From Pseudomonas sp. CCC3.1 (GTDB lineage: Bacteria > Pseudomonadota > Gammaproteobacteria > Pseudomonadales > Pseudomonadaceae): a DNA stretch of 64,000 bases. Each line of letters begins with the position of its first letter. Positions within the stretch are counted from its first letter, which is position 1. The position numbers were made by a program, and so were the translations under genes. This document shows positions 43,348-52,735 of this stretch, in pieces. The notes under the pieces are model-generated. The model worked only from the letters and a program-made list of their open reading frames with translations. It was not told where the DNA came from and did no database searches. The DNA lies in assembly GCF_034347405.1 (NCBI RefSeq), contig NZ_CP133778.1, positions 4,842,501 to 4,906,500 of the forward strand, in the 5' to 3' direction.

Positions 43348-45774
43348 TTGATTCGTCTGCTGAAGTTTTTCGGGTGGTCTTTCGTTGCCGTGTTCTGCGG
43401 GCTCTTGCTCGTGCTTAGCGGCGCGTATCTCTATCTTAGTCCTGGCTTGCCGTCCGTAGAGTCGCTGAGAAGCATCCAGTTGCAGATTCCTTTGCGGGTC
43501 TACACCAGCGACGGCAAATTGATTGCAGAGTTTGGCGAAATGCGCCGTTCTCCGATCAAGTTCGCCGACATTCCACCCAATTTCATCAATGCTTTGCTCT
43601 CGGCAGAGGATGACAACTTCGCCAATCATTACGGGGTCGACCCCAGCAGCCTGATGCGTGCCGCGACCCAGTTGGTAAAAAGCGGACACATACAATCGGG
43701 TGGCAGCACCATCACGATGCAGGTGGCGAAGAACTATTTCCTGACCAGTGAGCGGAGCTTTTCCCGCAAAACCAACGAAATCCTGTTGGCCCTGGAAATT
43801 GAACGCGAGCTGACCAAGGACGAAATCCTTGAGCTGTACGTGAACAAGATTTACCTCGGCAACCGCGCTTACGGCATCGAGTCCGCGGCGCAGGTTTACT
43901 ACGGCAAATCGATCCGTGACCTGAGCCTGGCGCAGATGGCAATGATTGCCGGCCTGCCGAAAGCCCCTTCGCGCTTTAACCCGCTGGCCAACCCGGTGCG
44001 CAGCAAAGAACGCCGCGACTGGATCCTGGGCCGCATGTACAAGCTGGGCAAAATCGATCAGGCCAGCTACGAAGCCGCCATTGCCGAGCCGGTCAACGCC
44101 AGCTATCACGTGCAAAGTCCGGAAGTGAACGCCCCTTACATCGCCGAAATGGCCCGCGCCGAAATGGTCGGCCGTTATGGCAGCGAGGCGTACACCGAAG
44201 GTTATCGGGTGACCACGACTGTGCCGAGCGACCTGCAAGCGTTGGCCAACAAGTCGGTTGAAGACGGCCTGATGACCTACGACCAGCGCCACGGCTATCG
44301 CGGCCCAGAATCGCGCTTTGCGGGTAAAACCCAGGCAGTCTGGACCCAAGAACTTGCCAAACAACGGCCGATCAGCGGGCTTGAGCCTGCCATCGTGACC
44401 CAGGTCGACAAAGACGGCCTGCAAGTGCTGACCCGTAATGGCGCAGCCCACGTCCCGTGGGACAGCATGAAATGGGCCCGCAAGTTCCTGAACACCAACA
44501 GCATGGGCCCGATGCCCAAGCAGCCTTCAGACGTGGCGCAAGTGGGCGATTTGATTCGCGTGCAGCCGCAAGCTGACGGCGCGCTCAAGTTCAGCCAAGT
44601 GCCAAACGTGCAAGGTGCGCTGGTATCGCTTGCCCCGGACAACGGCGCCATTCGCGCACTGGTCGGGGGTTTCGCCTTCGAGCAAAGCAACTACAACCGG
44701 GCGATGCAGGCCAAGCGCCAACCTGGCTCCAGCTTCAAGCCGTTCATCTACAGCGCAGCACTGGACAACGGCTACACCGCCGCCACGCTGGTGAACGACG
44801 CCCCGATCGTGTTTGTCGACGAGTACCTGGACAAAGTCTGGCGCCCGAAAAACGACACCAACACCTTCCTCGGCCCGATTCGCCTGCGTGAGGCGCTATA
44901 CAAGTCGCGCAACCTGGTCTCGATCCGCGTGCTGCAAAGCCTGGGCGTTGACCGCACCATCGACTACATCAGCAAGTTCGGCTTTAACAAGCAGGACCTG
45001 CCGCGCAACCTGTCGCTGGCCTTGGGGACTGCCACTCTGACCCCAATGGAAATCGCCACCGGCTGGAGCACCTTTGCCAACGGCGGTTACAAAATCACGC
45101 CGTACCTGATCGACAAAATCGAAAGCCGCAACGGCGAGACCCTGTTCGTGGCCAATCCGCCAAGCGTGCCGAAAAACGCCAGCAAAGACGCGCCTCCAGA
45201 GGCCGCAGCGCTGACCATCGACACCATCAACGCCGCACCCGGCCTGCCGACCACCGAAACCCAGGCGGTCGCCGAGCGCATCGTTGACGGGCGCACCACC
45301 TACATCCTCACCAGCATGTTGCAAGACGTGATCAAACTCGGCACCGGCCGCCGCGCCCTGGCGCTGGGCCGCACTGATCTGTCGGGCAAAACCGGTACCA
45401 CCAACGAATCCAAAGATGCGTGGTTCTCCGGTTACAACGCCGATTATGTGACCACCGTGTGGACCGGTTTCGACCAACCCGAAAGCCTCGGGCGTCGCGA
45501 ATACGGCGGCACCGTGGCCTTGCCAATCTGGATGAGCTACATGGGCGGCGCGCTCAAAGGCAAGCCTGCACACAGCCAGGCCGAACCCGAAGGCATCCTC
45601 AGCCTGCGCATCGACCCTGCCAGCGGGCGCATTGCCTCGCCAGGCACACCGGGCGCCTACTTTGAACTGTTCAAAAGCGAAGACACCCCGCCGACCAACA
45701 GTGAACTGGGCAACAACCCTGCACCGGGCAGCCCGCTGCCCGCAGAAGATAGCGCGCCAATAGATCTCTTCTGA
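43348..45774 (+). CDS. mrcA: Penicillin-binding protein 1A
   Basis: An 808-residue bifunctional peptidoglycan synthase (also called ponA). One N-terminal membrane helix; GT51 glycosyltransferase with Glu87 in SAEDDNF and GGSTITMQ; OB-like insert; transpeptidase with Ser461-x-x-Lys464 (SSFK) and KTG at 681. The TTG at 43348 is the natural start of MIRLLKFFGW. It is convergent with the lipase island. Its left neighbour pilM is the usual Pseudomonas context. Confidence 0.97.
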   Translation: MIRLLKFFGWSFVAVFCGLLLVLSGAYLYLSPGLPSVESLRSIQLQIPLRVYTSDGKLIAEFGEMRRSPIKFADIPPNFINALLSAEDDNFANHYGVDPSSLMRAATQLVKSGHIQSGGSTITMQVAKNYFLTSERSFSRKTNEILLALEIERELTKDEILELYVNKIYLGNRAYGIESAAQVYYGKSIRDLSLAQMAMIAGLPKAPSRFNPLANPVRSKERRDWILGRMYKLGKIDQASYEAAIAEPVNASYHVQSPEVNAPYIAEMARAEMVGRYGSEAYTEGYRVTTTVPSDLQALANKSVEDGLMTYDQRHGYRGPESRFAGKTQAVWTQELAKQRPISGLEPAIVTQVDKDGLQVLTRNGAAHVPWDSMKWARKFLNTNSMGPMPKQPSDVAQVGDLIRVQPQADGALKFSQVPNVQGALVSLAPDNGAIRALVGGFAFEQSNYNRAMQAKRQPGSSFKPFIYSAALDNGYTAATLVNDAPIVFVDEYLDKVWRPKNDTNTFLGPIRLREALYKSRNLVSIRVLQSLGVDRTIDYISKFGFNKQDLPRNLSLALGTATLTPMEIATGWSTFANGGYKITPYLIDKIESRNGETLFVANPPSVPKNASKDAPPEAAALTIDTINAAPGLPTTETQAVAERIVDGRTTYILTSMLQDVIKLGTGRRALALGRTDLSGKTGTTNESKDAWFSGYNADYVTTVWTGFDQPESLGRREYGGTVALPIWMSYMGGALKGKPAHSQAEPEGILSLRIDPASGRIASPGTPGAYFELFKSEDTPPTNSELGNNPAPGSPLPAEDSAPIDLF

Positions 45775-45792
45775 CGAAGAGAGCGGCAAGAG

Positions 45793-45842
45793 GGTTAGCT
45801 GCAAGTTACAGGCGGTTTTACGCGTGTGGCTTGCGGCTAACC
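45793..45842. terminator. Inverted repeat between convergent mrcA and lipase genes
   Basis: Arms GGTTAGCTGCAAG (45793-45805) and CTTGCGGCTAACC (45830-45842) pair with one mismatch around a 24-base centre. The right arm overlaps the lipase stop codon. There is no strong T-run, so it is a probable rather than certain shared transcription end. Confidence 0.5.
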
Positions 45843-48038
45843 TAAATCCAAAATATCCCCGGTGTAGCACGCCCCTACAACGTGATCAGTCAGGGGATCA
45901 TCCAGCGAAGCAATACGTACACGCACCTCTAATGCTTGCGGTGCCATCGCCAGCTGCTCGGGCCGGGTGTTTTCGGCATGCGCAAGCCAACGCTGCAGGC
46001 TGTGAGCCAATTGTTCGGGGCGCATTGCGCATTGGCCGTATACATCTGCGGGGCTTGGTACGCTGAACTTCAATTGTTTCAAACGCTCACGGGTCGCCGT
46101 GATTTTGTCGACTTCGCGTACCAGCAGCACCTTGTTGCTCTCGTGGCCTTGGACTTTTTTGTCTGGCAGCGTCATCTCTTGACGGTACTCAACGCGCAAC
46201 TGTTGAGTAATGTGCCCAAACACGTCGTCCACAAAGTCGAACTCGCGCTTTGTCACCAATGAGCTATTGCCATCCAGTGCTTCTTTATGGCGACGCAAAG
46301 CGGCCCAGCAACCGGGGATATAGCTGTCCACCATATAGTGATGGCCCATGGAAAATAGCTGCCGGACAAAGTGCTCACGCTGAGGTAAACCGTCCTGCTG
46401 CCCAAGCGCAGCGCGGCTCACGGCATGCTGAATAACGGTATCGCACACCGGCGTCCATAAAAGGTGCGACACCCGCCCTTGGCCAAACTCCACCGGCATA
46501 AAGTGGCGTAGCGTGCCGTGATGCTGATAAGGCTCCCCGGTTAAATTGGCCAACCCAGTGGCAAACACAGAAAGCCCAACGGGCACATTGACAAAGGTAA
46601 GCACCACGCCTGAGCCATACACGGCGGTCTTGGTGTTCATCCAGGTTGCCGGCACGCTTGGGATCGGGTCGTTATGGTTGACCGTGCGGTGATGCACCAG
46701 TGACTCGGCAGCGTTGACAAAGGTCGTGTCCGCCGCGCGCGGGGCGCCGTAGGTGTAGAGCAGCACGTCGTAATCAAACCCCTTCCTGCAACGCAGCATT
46801 TGCGAAAGAATCAGCGCAATCGCGCCACCCAAGCTGTGGCCACAGACCAGTACCTTTTGCCCGGAATAGAATTTATCGAGGTACTTGGAAGCGAAGGCCG
46901 CGACCACTTGCGCCGCTTCATAAAAACCTCGATGCACCTGGCCTTCACCTTCCACAAAAGGCACCTGGAGTGCGTCCACGTCGCGCAAGAAATCCGCCCC
47001 CGCGCTGGTACCCCGTACAGCAATCAGAATGACCTCATCGTTGTGCGTCACAAAAGCTTGGGTGTCAGTGCCCTCCACGCCTTCCTTGGTATCGTCAAGA
47101 AAATGAATATTGGCTGGGTTTTCCTGATCCAGTCCCAGAGAAGGATCATTGGCCGGGTAGAGAACAGGATCAAACGGCACAATTTCCAAGCGCTTTGAGT
47201 AAGGTACATCCTCATACAACGGGTAATACGCTTGGGTTTGCTCGGGGTTTACTTGCCACGTTTCTGTAAAGGTTGCGAGTTTGTCGCCAAACCAATTGCC
47301 CATGCTCGGCACTTGTTTAAAGCTGACGCCGGGGGTGGTCACGGGCTGCTCATCGGGCGCTTGCCCAAATGGGCAATAGCTCAGCGTGGCCATTAAAGCC
47401 AACTGGTACAGGTTGAGTGCGCAGAATTCTGACCCCGTCGACAACAAGGGGCGCAATGCCCGCAAGGGGCGAACCTCCAACACCGTATGGCATTCAGGCG
47501 ACATACAAACACCGCGCACGCCAAACTTGCCCATCAGCCGACGGTCAGCCACATTCAATGGGAAGTGGCTTTTCACTTCGGGCGGTAAATGCGATACATG
47601 CTCGACCAAATGACGGACTTCAACTTGACAGTACACAAACTGCTCACGGTCCATGATGGGCTTTACTGAGCTACGTGAGCCGTCTTTATTGATGCAGTGA
47701 GTCTGTTCAGCCCTGACTTGAAGTTCGGTAATTTTGAGTGGATAATGCGGCCTTGACTGTAAAAACGTATACGTTTTATTTTCACCTGCGTAAACCGCAT
47801 CGAGCAATAACGCAATAGCTCCAGAACAATGGTTTACGACCCTACTTACGCCTACTGAATCTAAAAAACCGTTATATATCAAGCCTTTTGAATCTACAAC
47901 TTTATACGCTAATCCCGCGTATGGCTCTCCCCTACCAAACTCGTCTACCAATTGAAAACTGGTTGTTTTACCCATCGCAGGACAAGAAAGCACGCGCCCC
48001 TTCAAGTCAACACCTTTCACGCCATTTTTAATATTCAC
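45837..48038 (-). CDS. Class 3 lipase, probable type VI secretion effector
   Basis: A 733-residue protein without signal peptide. An N-terminal segment (about 25-120, SFQLVDEFGRGEPYAGLAY) looks like a beta-rich delivery or accessory domain. The lipase core carries GHSLGG with Ser402 as nucleophile, then NHNDPIPSVP (candidate Asp) and YQHHGT (candidate His), the class 3 lipase order. Phospholipase effectors of type VI secretion use this fold and need periplasmic immunity proteins; here two lipoproteins, a DUF4123 adaptor and vgrG precede it on the same strand with 0-13 base gaps. The effector role is inferred from this context. Tle family number was not assigned. Confidence 0.85.
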   Translation of the reverse strand: MNIKNGVKGVDLKGRVLSCPAMGKTTSFQLVDEFGRGEPYAGLAYKVVDSKGLIYNGFLDSVGVSRVVNHCSGAIALLLDAVYAGENKTYTFLQSRPHYPLKITELQVRAEQTHCINKDGSRSSVKPIMDREQFVYCQVEVRHLVEHVSHLPPEVKSHFPLNVADRRLMGKFGVRGVCMSPECHTVLEVRPLRALRPLLSTGSEFCALNLYQLALMATLSYCPFGQAPDEQPVTTPGVSFKQVPSMGNWFGDKLATFTETWQVNPEQTQAYYPLYEDVPYSKRLEIVPFDPVLYPANDPSLGLDQENPANIHFLDDTKEGVEGTDTQAFVTHNDEVILIAVRGTSAGADFLRDVDALQVPFVEGEGQVHRGFYEAAQVVAAFASKYLDKFYSGQKVLVCGHSLGGAIALILSQMLRCRKGFDYDVLLYTYGAPRAADTTFVNAAESLVHHRTVNHNDPIPSVPATWMNTKTAVYGSGVVLTFVNVPVGLSVFATGLANLTGEPYQHHGTLRHFMPVEFGQGRVSHLLWTPVCDTVIQHAVSRAALGQQDGLPQREHFVRQLFSMGHHYMVDSYIPGCWAALRRHKEALDGNSSLVTKREFDFVDDVFGHITQQLRVEYRQEMTLPDKKVQGHESNKVLLVREVDKITATRERLKQLKFSVPSPADVYGQCAMRPEQLAHSLQRWLAHAENTRPEQLAMAPQALEVRVRIASLDDPLTDHVVGACYTGDILDLG

Positions 48039-48051
48039 TTTCGATCCTTGT

Positions 48052-48825
48052 TTATTCTGTACACCCCGGATAAATAGTGCACTGCTTTCCGTCCGGCATC
48101 ATAAAGCTACTAAAGCGCTTATAATCGCCATAACAGAATGCATATTGATCTTCAAAGTTATCACCCATACAACGCTTCCAACCGTTAGGGACTTTGACCC
48201 AGGTATCTTTAATGGCAGGCATCTCTTCTTCAACCAACTTAATTTTCAACTTAACCGTTTTACCCGGTAGCTGATCCAGCGTGTAGGCAACGCCAGGGCG
48301 ACCACGGGCTAACACTCCCTTGGCATCTATACCTTTACAATCCAGAATTTTAACTATTCGTCGCTTCCCTCCAGATGTTCTAAACAAAAACTGGCACTGC
48401 CCATAAAAACCACTTTCACCCTCAACACTAAATTCTCTTTTATAGTCAGCCGGTAAAACTTCATAAATCATTACACTTGCGTTATCTCCGCCTATATCAC
48501 CCCAATCATCCCCATAGACAGCGTTAATCTCTAACTTCACTTTACTAATCACCATCGGGCACCCGCTCACGGTGCGATACAGGGCGATTTCTGAATCAGG
48601 TTTATACTCCTTGCGCCAATGACGATTGAAGCCTACGTGTGTATTTTTACCTCCCGGCACCGTACACGTCTCGCCTTTTGCGGGCACATAAACAGCCGAA
48701 GCCCGGTAATAAAAATTCGGCGGTAAGTCGGCAGTAAAAATAAAAGTATCCGACTTGCCTAAAGAGCACCCGGAGACAATAACACTCAGTGCCAACAAGG
48801 CTACGCGCTTAACTATTCGCTGCAT
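48052..48825 (-). CDS. Probable lipase immunity lipoprotein, copy 1
   Basis: A 257-residue lipoprotein (lipobox VIVSGC). The ATG at 48825 is preferred because AAGAGG lies eight bases before it; the GTG two codons earlier is too close. It has many cysteines (for example KRCMGDNFEDQYAFC and MPDGKQCTIYPGC). It is a tandem paralogue of the next gene: the first about 90 mature residues are the same, the remainder diverged. Position between adaptor and lipase, periplasmic location and lack of other identity suggest immunity to the lipase. The gene is visibly more AT-rich than the neighbours. Confidence 0.72.
   Translation of the reverse strand: MQRIVKRVALLALSVIVSGCSLGKSDTFIFTADLPPNFYYRASAVYVPAKGETCTVPGGKNTHVGFNRHWRKEYKPDSEIALYRTVSGCPMVISKVKLEINAVYGDDWGDIGGDNASVMIYEVLPADYKREFSVEGESGFYGQCQFLFRTSGGKRRIVKILDCKGIDAKGVLARGRPGVAYTLDQLPGKTVKLKIKLVEEEMPAIKDTWVKVPNGWKRCMGDNFEDQYAFCYGDYKRFSSFMMPDGKQCTIYPGCTE
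48551..48771. repeat. Near-identical 221-base segment, copy 1 (in immunity gene 1)
   Basis: Aligned without gaps to 49337-49557; I count about five differing bases. It encodes the lipobox-proximal half of the protein. Outside the segment the two genes diverge quickly. Confidence 0.85.
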
Positions 48826-48837
48826 GTGCACAACCTC

Positions 48838-49611
48838 TTATTCGGTACAACCTGGATAAATAGTGCATTGCTTTCCGTCTGGCATCATAAAGCCACTAAA
48901 GTCTTTATAATTTCCGTTACAGAAAGCGTATTGATCCTCAAAACCTTTTCCCATGCATCGCTTCCAGCCATTTTTGACTTTCACCCATGTATCGCCCATG
49001 TAAGGTTTTTCTTCTTTTACCAGTTTTATCTGTAACTTCACCGTTTTACCTTGCAACTGATCCAAGGTATATCCAGCCACAGGACGACCACGGGCCAGCA
49101 CTCCGTTTTCATCTTCACCCTTACAGTCTAAAATTTTAACTATCCGACGTTTTCCTCCTGACGTACGGAACAAAAACTGGCACTGCCCATGAAAATAACT
49201 TTCATCGTTAACACTGAACTCTTTTTGGAATTTAGCCGGTAATTCTTCACGGATGACAACCGTGGCTTTATCCACGCCAAAGTCCCCTCGATCATTGCCG
49301 TATGTAGAGTAAATTTGAAGTTGCAGATGACTAACAACCATCGGGCAGCCGCTCACGGTGCGATACAAGGCGATTTCTGAATCAGGTTTATACTCCTTGC
49401 GCCAATGACGATTGAAGCCTACGTGTGTATTTTTACCTCCCGGCACCGTACACGTCTCGCCTTTGGCGGGCACATAAACAGCCGAAGCCCGGTAATAAAA
49501 ATTCGGCGGTAAGTCGGCAGTAAAAATAAAAGTATCCGACTTAACTAAAGAGCACCCTACAAGCAGTACTGCGCTAATTAATAGAAAGAGATGTGCACGT
49601 AGCAACTTCAT
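48838..49611 (-). CDS. Probable lipase immunity lipoprotein, copy 2
   Basis: A 257-residue paralogue of copy 1, lipobox LLVGC, with the same cysteine pattern and the same C-terminal ending QCTIYPGCTE. Its ATG overlaps the DUF4123 gene stop (ATGA), so it is translationally coupled to the adaptor. It probably protects against the same or a closely related lipase. Function is inferred from context only. Confidence 0.72.
   Translation of the reverse strand: MKLLRAHLFLLISAVLLVGCSLVKSDTFIFTADLPPNFYYRASAVYVPAKGETCTVPGGKNTHVGFNRHWRKEYKPDSEIALYRTVSGCPMVVSHLQLQIYSTYGNDRGDFGVDKATVVIREELPAKFQKEFSVNDESYFHGQCQFLFRTSGGKRRIVKILDCKGEDENGVLARGRPVAGYTLDQLQGKTVKLQIKLVKEEKPYMGDTWVKVKNGWKRCMGKGFEDQYAFCNGNYKDFSGFMMPDGKQCTIYPGCTE
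49337..49557. repeat. Near-identical 221-base segment, copy 2 (in immunity gene 2)
   Basis: Direct partner of 48551-48771, in the same orientation, 786 bases apart. The pattern suggests tandem duplication with later gene conversion of the 5' half, or accelerated change of the 3' half. Confidence 0.85.
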
Positions 49612-50462
49612 AGTTGCACCCCGCCATAAGCCTGTTCTGCCGCTTGACTCACGCGTTCAAAATGCAAGGCTGCCGTTTCATGAGGGTGCGGATGCCACGC
49701 CTTGGGCAGTTCGAAACCTGGATGTTTCAAGCTGTGTAACAACAGAAACACTAACTGCGCTTCTTCAACCCACCCCCACTGGAGCGCCTGTGTCTGTTTG
49801 CCGCTCAGCCACTCGCAGGGTTTGAGCTGTCCGGCCAGTCGATGATAGGCCGGGAAATGTTTCTCTAACAAAATCCAACGGGCGTTGTGGGCATGTATCG
49901 ACGCCAGGTGACGAGACGGTGCGGGCACACTCATCCAAGCCGCAGCCTCGGGCAGCGCGTATTCGCCGGGCGCTGGGTTGTCAGTGGTAGCCCACTGCTC
50001 GCCCTGCCAGTAGCACACGCTGATGGCTTGCCCCAGGTAGGCCGGGAGCAGGTCCGCAGGCAGATGCCGCAGCGCTCGGGTCAGCACGCGGTTGTCCTGG
50101 AACCGATACAAGACACGCTCAGGACGTTCGCCGACCAGAAAGCGTACACGCCAATGTTCGAGCCACATGGGCAAATCGCCCGGTGCGAGGCTGGCCAGCC
50201 AACCCCAATTGCGTTCGGGGGCGTTGAGCAGTTCGGCCAAGCGCTCGGTATCCGTGCTGTCGAGCCCAATCAAAAAAGGCCCGGCGCTGGCCAGTTCGGC
50301 CACCGGGGTTTGGCTGTATACGCTGTGATAACGCTCGTGGGCGCGCCCATTCAGCAAACCTTGGCAGGCTTCGGTTTCGTTTTGAGAGTCCAGCACCAAG
50401 CACACGTCGCGACCTTGGCCGCGCTGCTCATCCATCCACTGGCGTGGCAATACAGGGCTCAT
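49608..50462 (-). CDS. DUF4123 type VI secretion adaptor/chaperone
   Basis: A 284-residue cytosolic protein. CLVLDSQNE near residue 20-30, GPFLIGLDS, and W.HWRVRFLVG are typical of the DUF4123 (Tap/Tec) domain, and a C-terminal helical tail follows. The family loads specific effectors onto VgrG. Its start overlaps the vgrG stop and its stop overlaps the first immunity gene, consistent with loading the lipase encoded downstream. Confidence 0.85.
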   Translation of the reverse strand: MSPVLPRQWMDEQRGQGRDVCLVLDSQNETEACQGLLNGRAHERYHSVYSQTPVAELASAGPFLIGLDSTDTERLAELLNAPERNWGWLASLAPGDLPMWLEHWRVRFLVGERPERVLYRFQDNRVLTRALRHLPADLLPAYLGQAISVCYWQGEQWATTDNPAPGEYALPEAAAWMSVPAPSRHLASIHAHNARWILLEKHFPAYHRLAGQLKPCEWLSGKQTQALQWGWVEEAQLVFLLLHSLKHPGFELPKAWHPHPHETAALHFERVSQAAEQAYGGVQL

Positions 50463-52528
50463 TGCGACGCTCCTTCAGGCAGGCACACGCCGTTTTTGCA
50501 GGCCTCGCACACGGGGCAGAAATCAGCGCCCGCTGCGTGGGCGTTGGCCATTAGCGCCTGTTGTGTCGGCGCGATGGTCGTGGGCAAGGCTTCAGGGGGC
50601 AGCAAGCGCTCTGACTCTCCCGGTAGCAGCGGCACCGCTGGCAGCCCCGGCAACGGCACACCGCCCAGCAGGATCGGGCAACTGGCGTAAATGCCCGCTG
50701 CGCCAATCAACAGGTGCTGCCCGCCGGCCATGAGAGTGATGTTGGCCCCCGCATCCATGACCACACTCGCTCCGCCCTTGAGGTGCACGTGCATTCCGGC
50801 TTCGGCGATCATCGCCACCCCGACGCGGGTATGGCTGCTGACCGCGACCACCAGGTGGTCGTTGGCGTTGAGTTGGACTTTGCGATCAAGGCTGACGGTA
50901 CATTGTTCTTCGGCGTCAAACACCGACACGCTGTTACCGGTGATGGTTTCTTCGCGCTTGCCATCGACCTGCAACACGCTGTCGTTTTTGATGTGTTGCG
51001 CCATATCGCGCTGGGCGTGGAGGTAGATCTGCTCCTGGCCTTTGCGGTCTTCGATGCGCAACTCGTTGTAGCCACCGCCCCCTGGGGTGCTGCGGCTGCG
51101 GAACACGCTTTGGGTTTTGTTGGCAGGCAGCGCGAGTGGCGCCGGGTTGAGGCTGTTGATCAGGCAGGCAGAGATAACCGGTTGATCCGGGTCGCCGTCC
51201 AGATAAACCACCAAGACTTCCATGCCCACGCGCGGGATGACCACGCCGCCATGGCGGTCGCCCGCCCAGCTCGACGACACGCGCAGCCAGCAACTGCTTT
51301 GGTCGTCGTCGATGCCGCTGCGGTCCCAATGAAATTTGACCCGGACCCGGCCGTACTCATCGCAATGAATTTCTTCACCCGCAGGCCCGGTGACGCGGGC
51401 GGTTTGACCGCCGAGAATGCGCGGTTTGGCGAAGATTTCCTGCGGGCGGTAGGTCACGTCTTCGGGGATCGCGTGAAAGGTGTTGCGGTAGCCTTGGATA
51501 AAGCCATCTGCTGGGGCCGGTTGCGGGCTGGCGCCCTGCTCTTCCAGGACTTGTGGCTGCTTGCCTTCGTGGATGACCTGCGTCAGCAACCAGCCGGTGT
51601 TGAGCGCAGTGTTGGCATGCTCGCTCATCGTCAAAAAGTGGCCACTGCTCAGGGTTGGCTGATCACTGCGCCCGTTTGCCTGGCGATAACCGGCTTGATG
51701 GTGTTCCAGCATGCGCTGGCTTTGCTCTTGGCCTTGGGCGGTCTGGCTGAAACGGCCGGGGTAGCTGTAGTTCTCAAATACGCGCCCGTTAAGGATCGGG
51801 TGGCTATCAGCCTCTAATGTACGGCTGGCTTTTTGGAAATCGTAATCACGGCGTGCCGTGCGATTGGTGCGGGTTTTAAAACGCAGTTCAAAGTGATTGA
51901 TCGAGGGTTCTGCCGCCACCATGCCTGCACCTTGCACGTACGACGTCGGGCGCTTGAGCGAGGTAAACGCTTGCTGTTTGTCGCCGAATACCAATTGATG
52001 TCCGTCAGGCGAATGCCGAAAGCAGTAGTGAAAACCTTCTTCAAAACACAGACGTTGGATAAAGCGCAGATCAGACTCGCCGTACTGCACGCAGTATTCC
52101 CGTGGCGCGTAAGACGAGAGTGAGTTGAAGGTGTAGGAATTGCCGAGAATGCCGTGCTCTTCCAGGATCTCTTCGATGATTTGCTGCACGGTCAGGTGCT
52201 GAAAAATACGGTGATTGGTGCGATAGGCCAGGTAGGCCAACTGCGGTTCCAGCGTCAGCCAGTAGTGAGTCAGGCGCTTGCCGGGGCTGCTGATACCGAT
52301 ACTGGAAATATGCCCGTGAATGCCGTTGCCCTGCGTGTCAAATGCCAGAAAAGCAGGCTGATGCAGCAGGGTTTCGAGGTCCAGATCAGAGCGTTCACTG
52401 ACCAGTTCGACATCAAAGACAAAGGGCTTGCTGATGGCTTCATTGCCGATGAAGGCCAAGACGCGAAGCTCATGTTCAACACCGCTGATGCTCAGGCTAA
52501 AGCGGGATTGGCGATCAAAAGTGGACAT
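50459..52528 (-). CDS. vgrG: Type VI secretion spike protein VgrG
   Basis: A 689-residue protein. The gp27-like N-terminal hub (YCVQYGESDLRFIQRLCFEEG) is followed by the gp5-like OB domain (GPAGEEIHCDEYGRVRVKFHWDR, here shortened as EYGRVRVKFHWDR) and the beta-helix repeats. After the spike comes a Pro/Leu-rich tail and a final cysteine-rich CPVCEACKNGVC segment. The ATG at 52528 has GAGGAG six bases upstream; the longer frame has none. The core type VI secretion genes are not in this window, so this is an auxiliary vgrG. Confidence 0.95.
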   Translation of the reverse strand: MSTFDRQSRFSLSISGVEHELRVLAFIGNEAISKPFVFDVELVSERSDLDLETLLHQPAFLAFDTQGNGIHGHISSIGISSPGKRLTHYWLTLEPQLAYLAYRTNHRIFQHLTVQQIIEEILEEHGILGNSYTFNSLSSYAPREYCVQYGESDLRFIQRLCFEEGFHYCFRHSPDGHQLVFGDKQQAFTSLKRPTSYVQGAGMVAAEPSINHFELRFKTRTNRTARRDYDFQKASRTLEADSHPILNGRVFENYSYPGRFSQTAQGQEQSQRMLEHHQAGYRQANGRSDQPTLSSGHFLTMSEHANTALNTGWLLTQVIHEGKQPQVLEEQGASPQPAPADGFIQGYRNTFHAIPEDVTYRPQEIFAKPRILGGQTARVTGPAGEEIHCDEYGRVRVKFHWDRSGIDDDQSSCWLRVSSSWAGDRHGGVVIPRVGMEVLVVYLDGDPDQPVISACLINSLNPAPLALPANKTQSVFRSRSTPGGGGYNELRIEDRKGQEQIYLHAQRDMAQHIKNDSVLQVDGKREETITGNSVSVFDAEEQCTVSLDRKVQLNANDHLVVAVSSHTRVGVAMIAEAGMHVHLKGGASVVMDAGANITLMAGGQHLLIGAAGIYASCPILLGGVPLPGLPAVPLLPGESERLLPPEALPTTIAPTQQALMANAHAAGADFCPVCEACKNGVCLPEGASQ

Positions 52529-52632
52529 CCGTGGCTCCTCAGACGCTGAGGGCACGCTTGCGAACAAAGCCACCCCTTGACAAAGGGAAGGACGTTAGCG
52601 GACAGGCATCAAAACAAATGTAGGAGGCTTCT

Positions 52633-52661
52633 CTATTACTCATGGGAAGCGAGCAATTCAA
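52633..52661 (-). promoter_or_regulatory. Putative sigma-70 promoter of the vgrG operon
   Basis: On the minus strand TTGAAT (52661-52656), 17-base spacer, TAATAG (52638-52633), about 100 bases before the vgrG ATG. It would let vgrG be transcribed independently of the upstream lipase homologue. Confidence 0.4.
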
Positions 52662-52735
52662 TACAAGATCGTTCAATAACGCACTTAAGCTCGCTCTTAC
52701 CGGGGGATGTCGCTGTTAGGCCGGGGCCATTAATC

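Noticed and set aside
43156..44451. A 431-codon minus-strand frame opposite mrcA
   Set aside because: Antisense to the conserved glycosyltransferase domain of PBP1A and extends into the pilM/mrcA promoter region.
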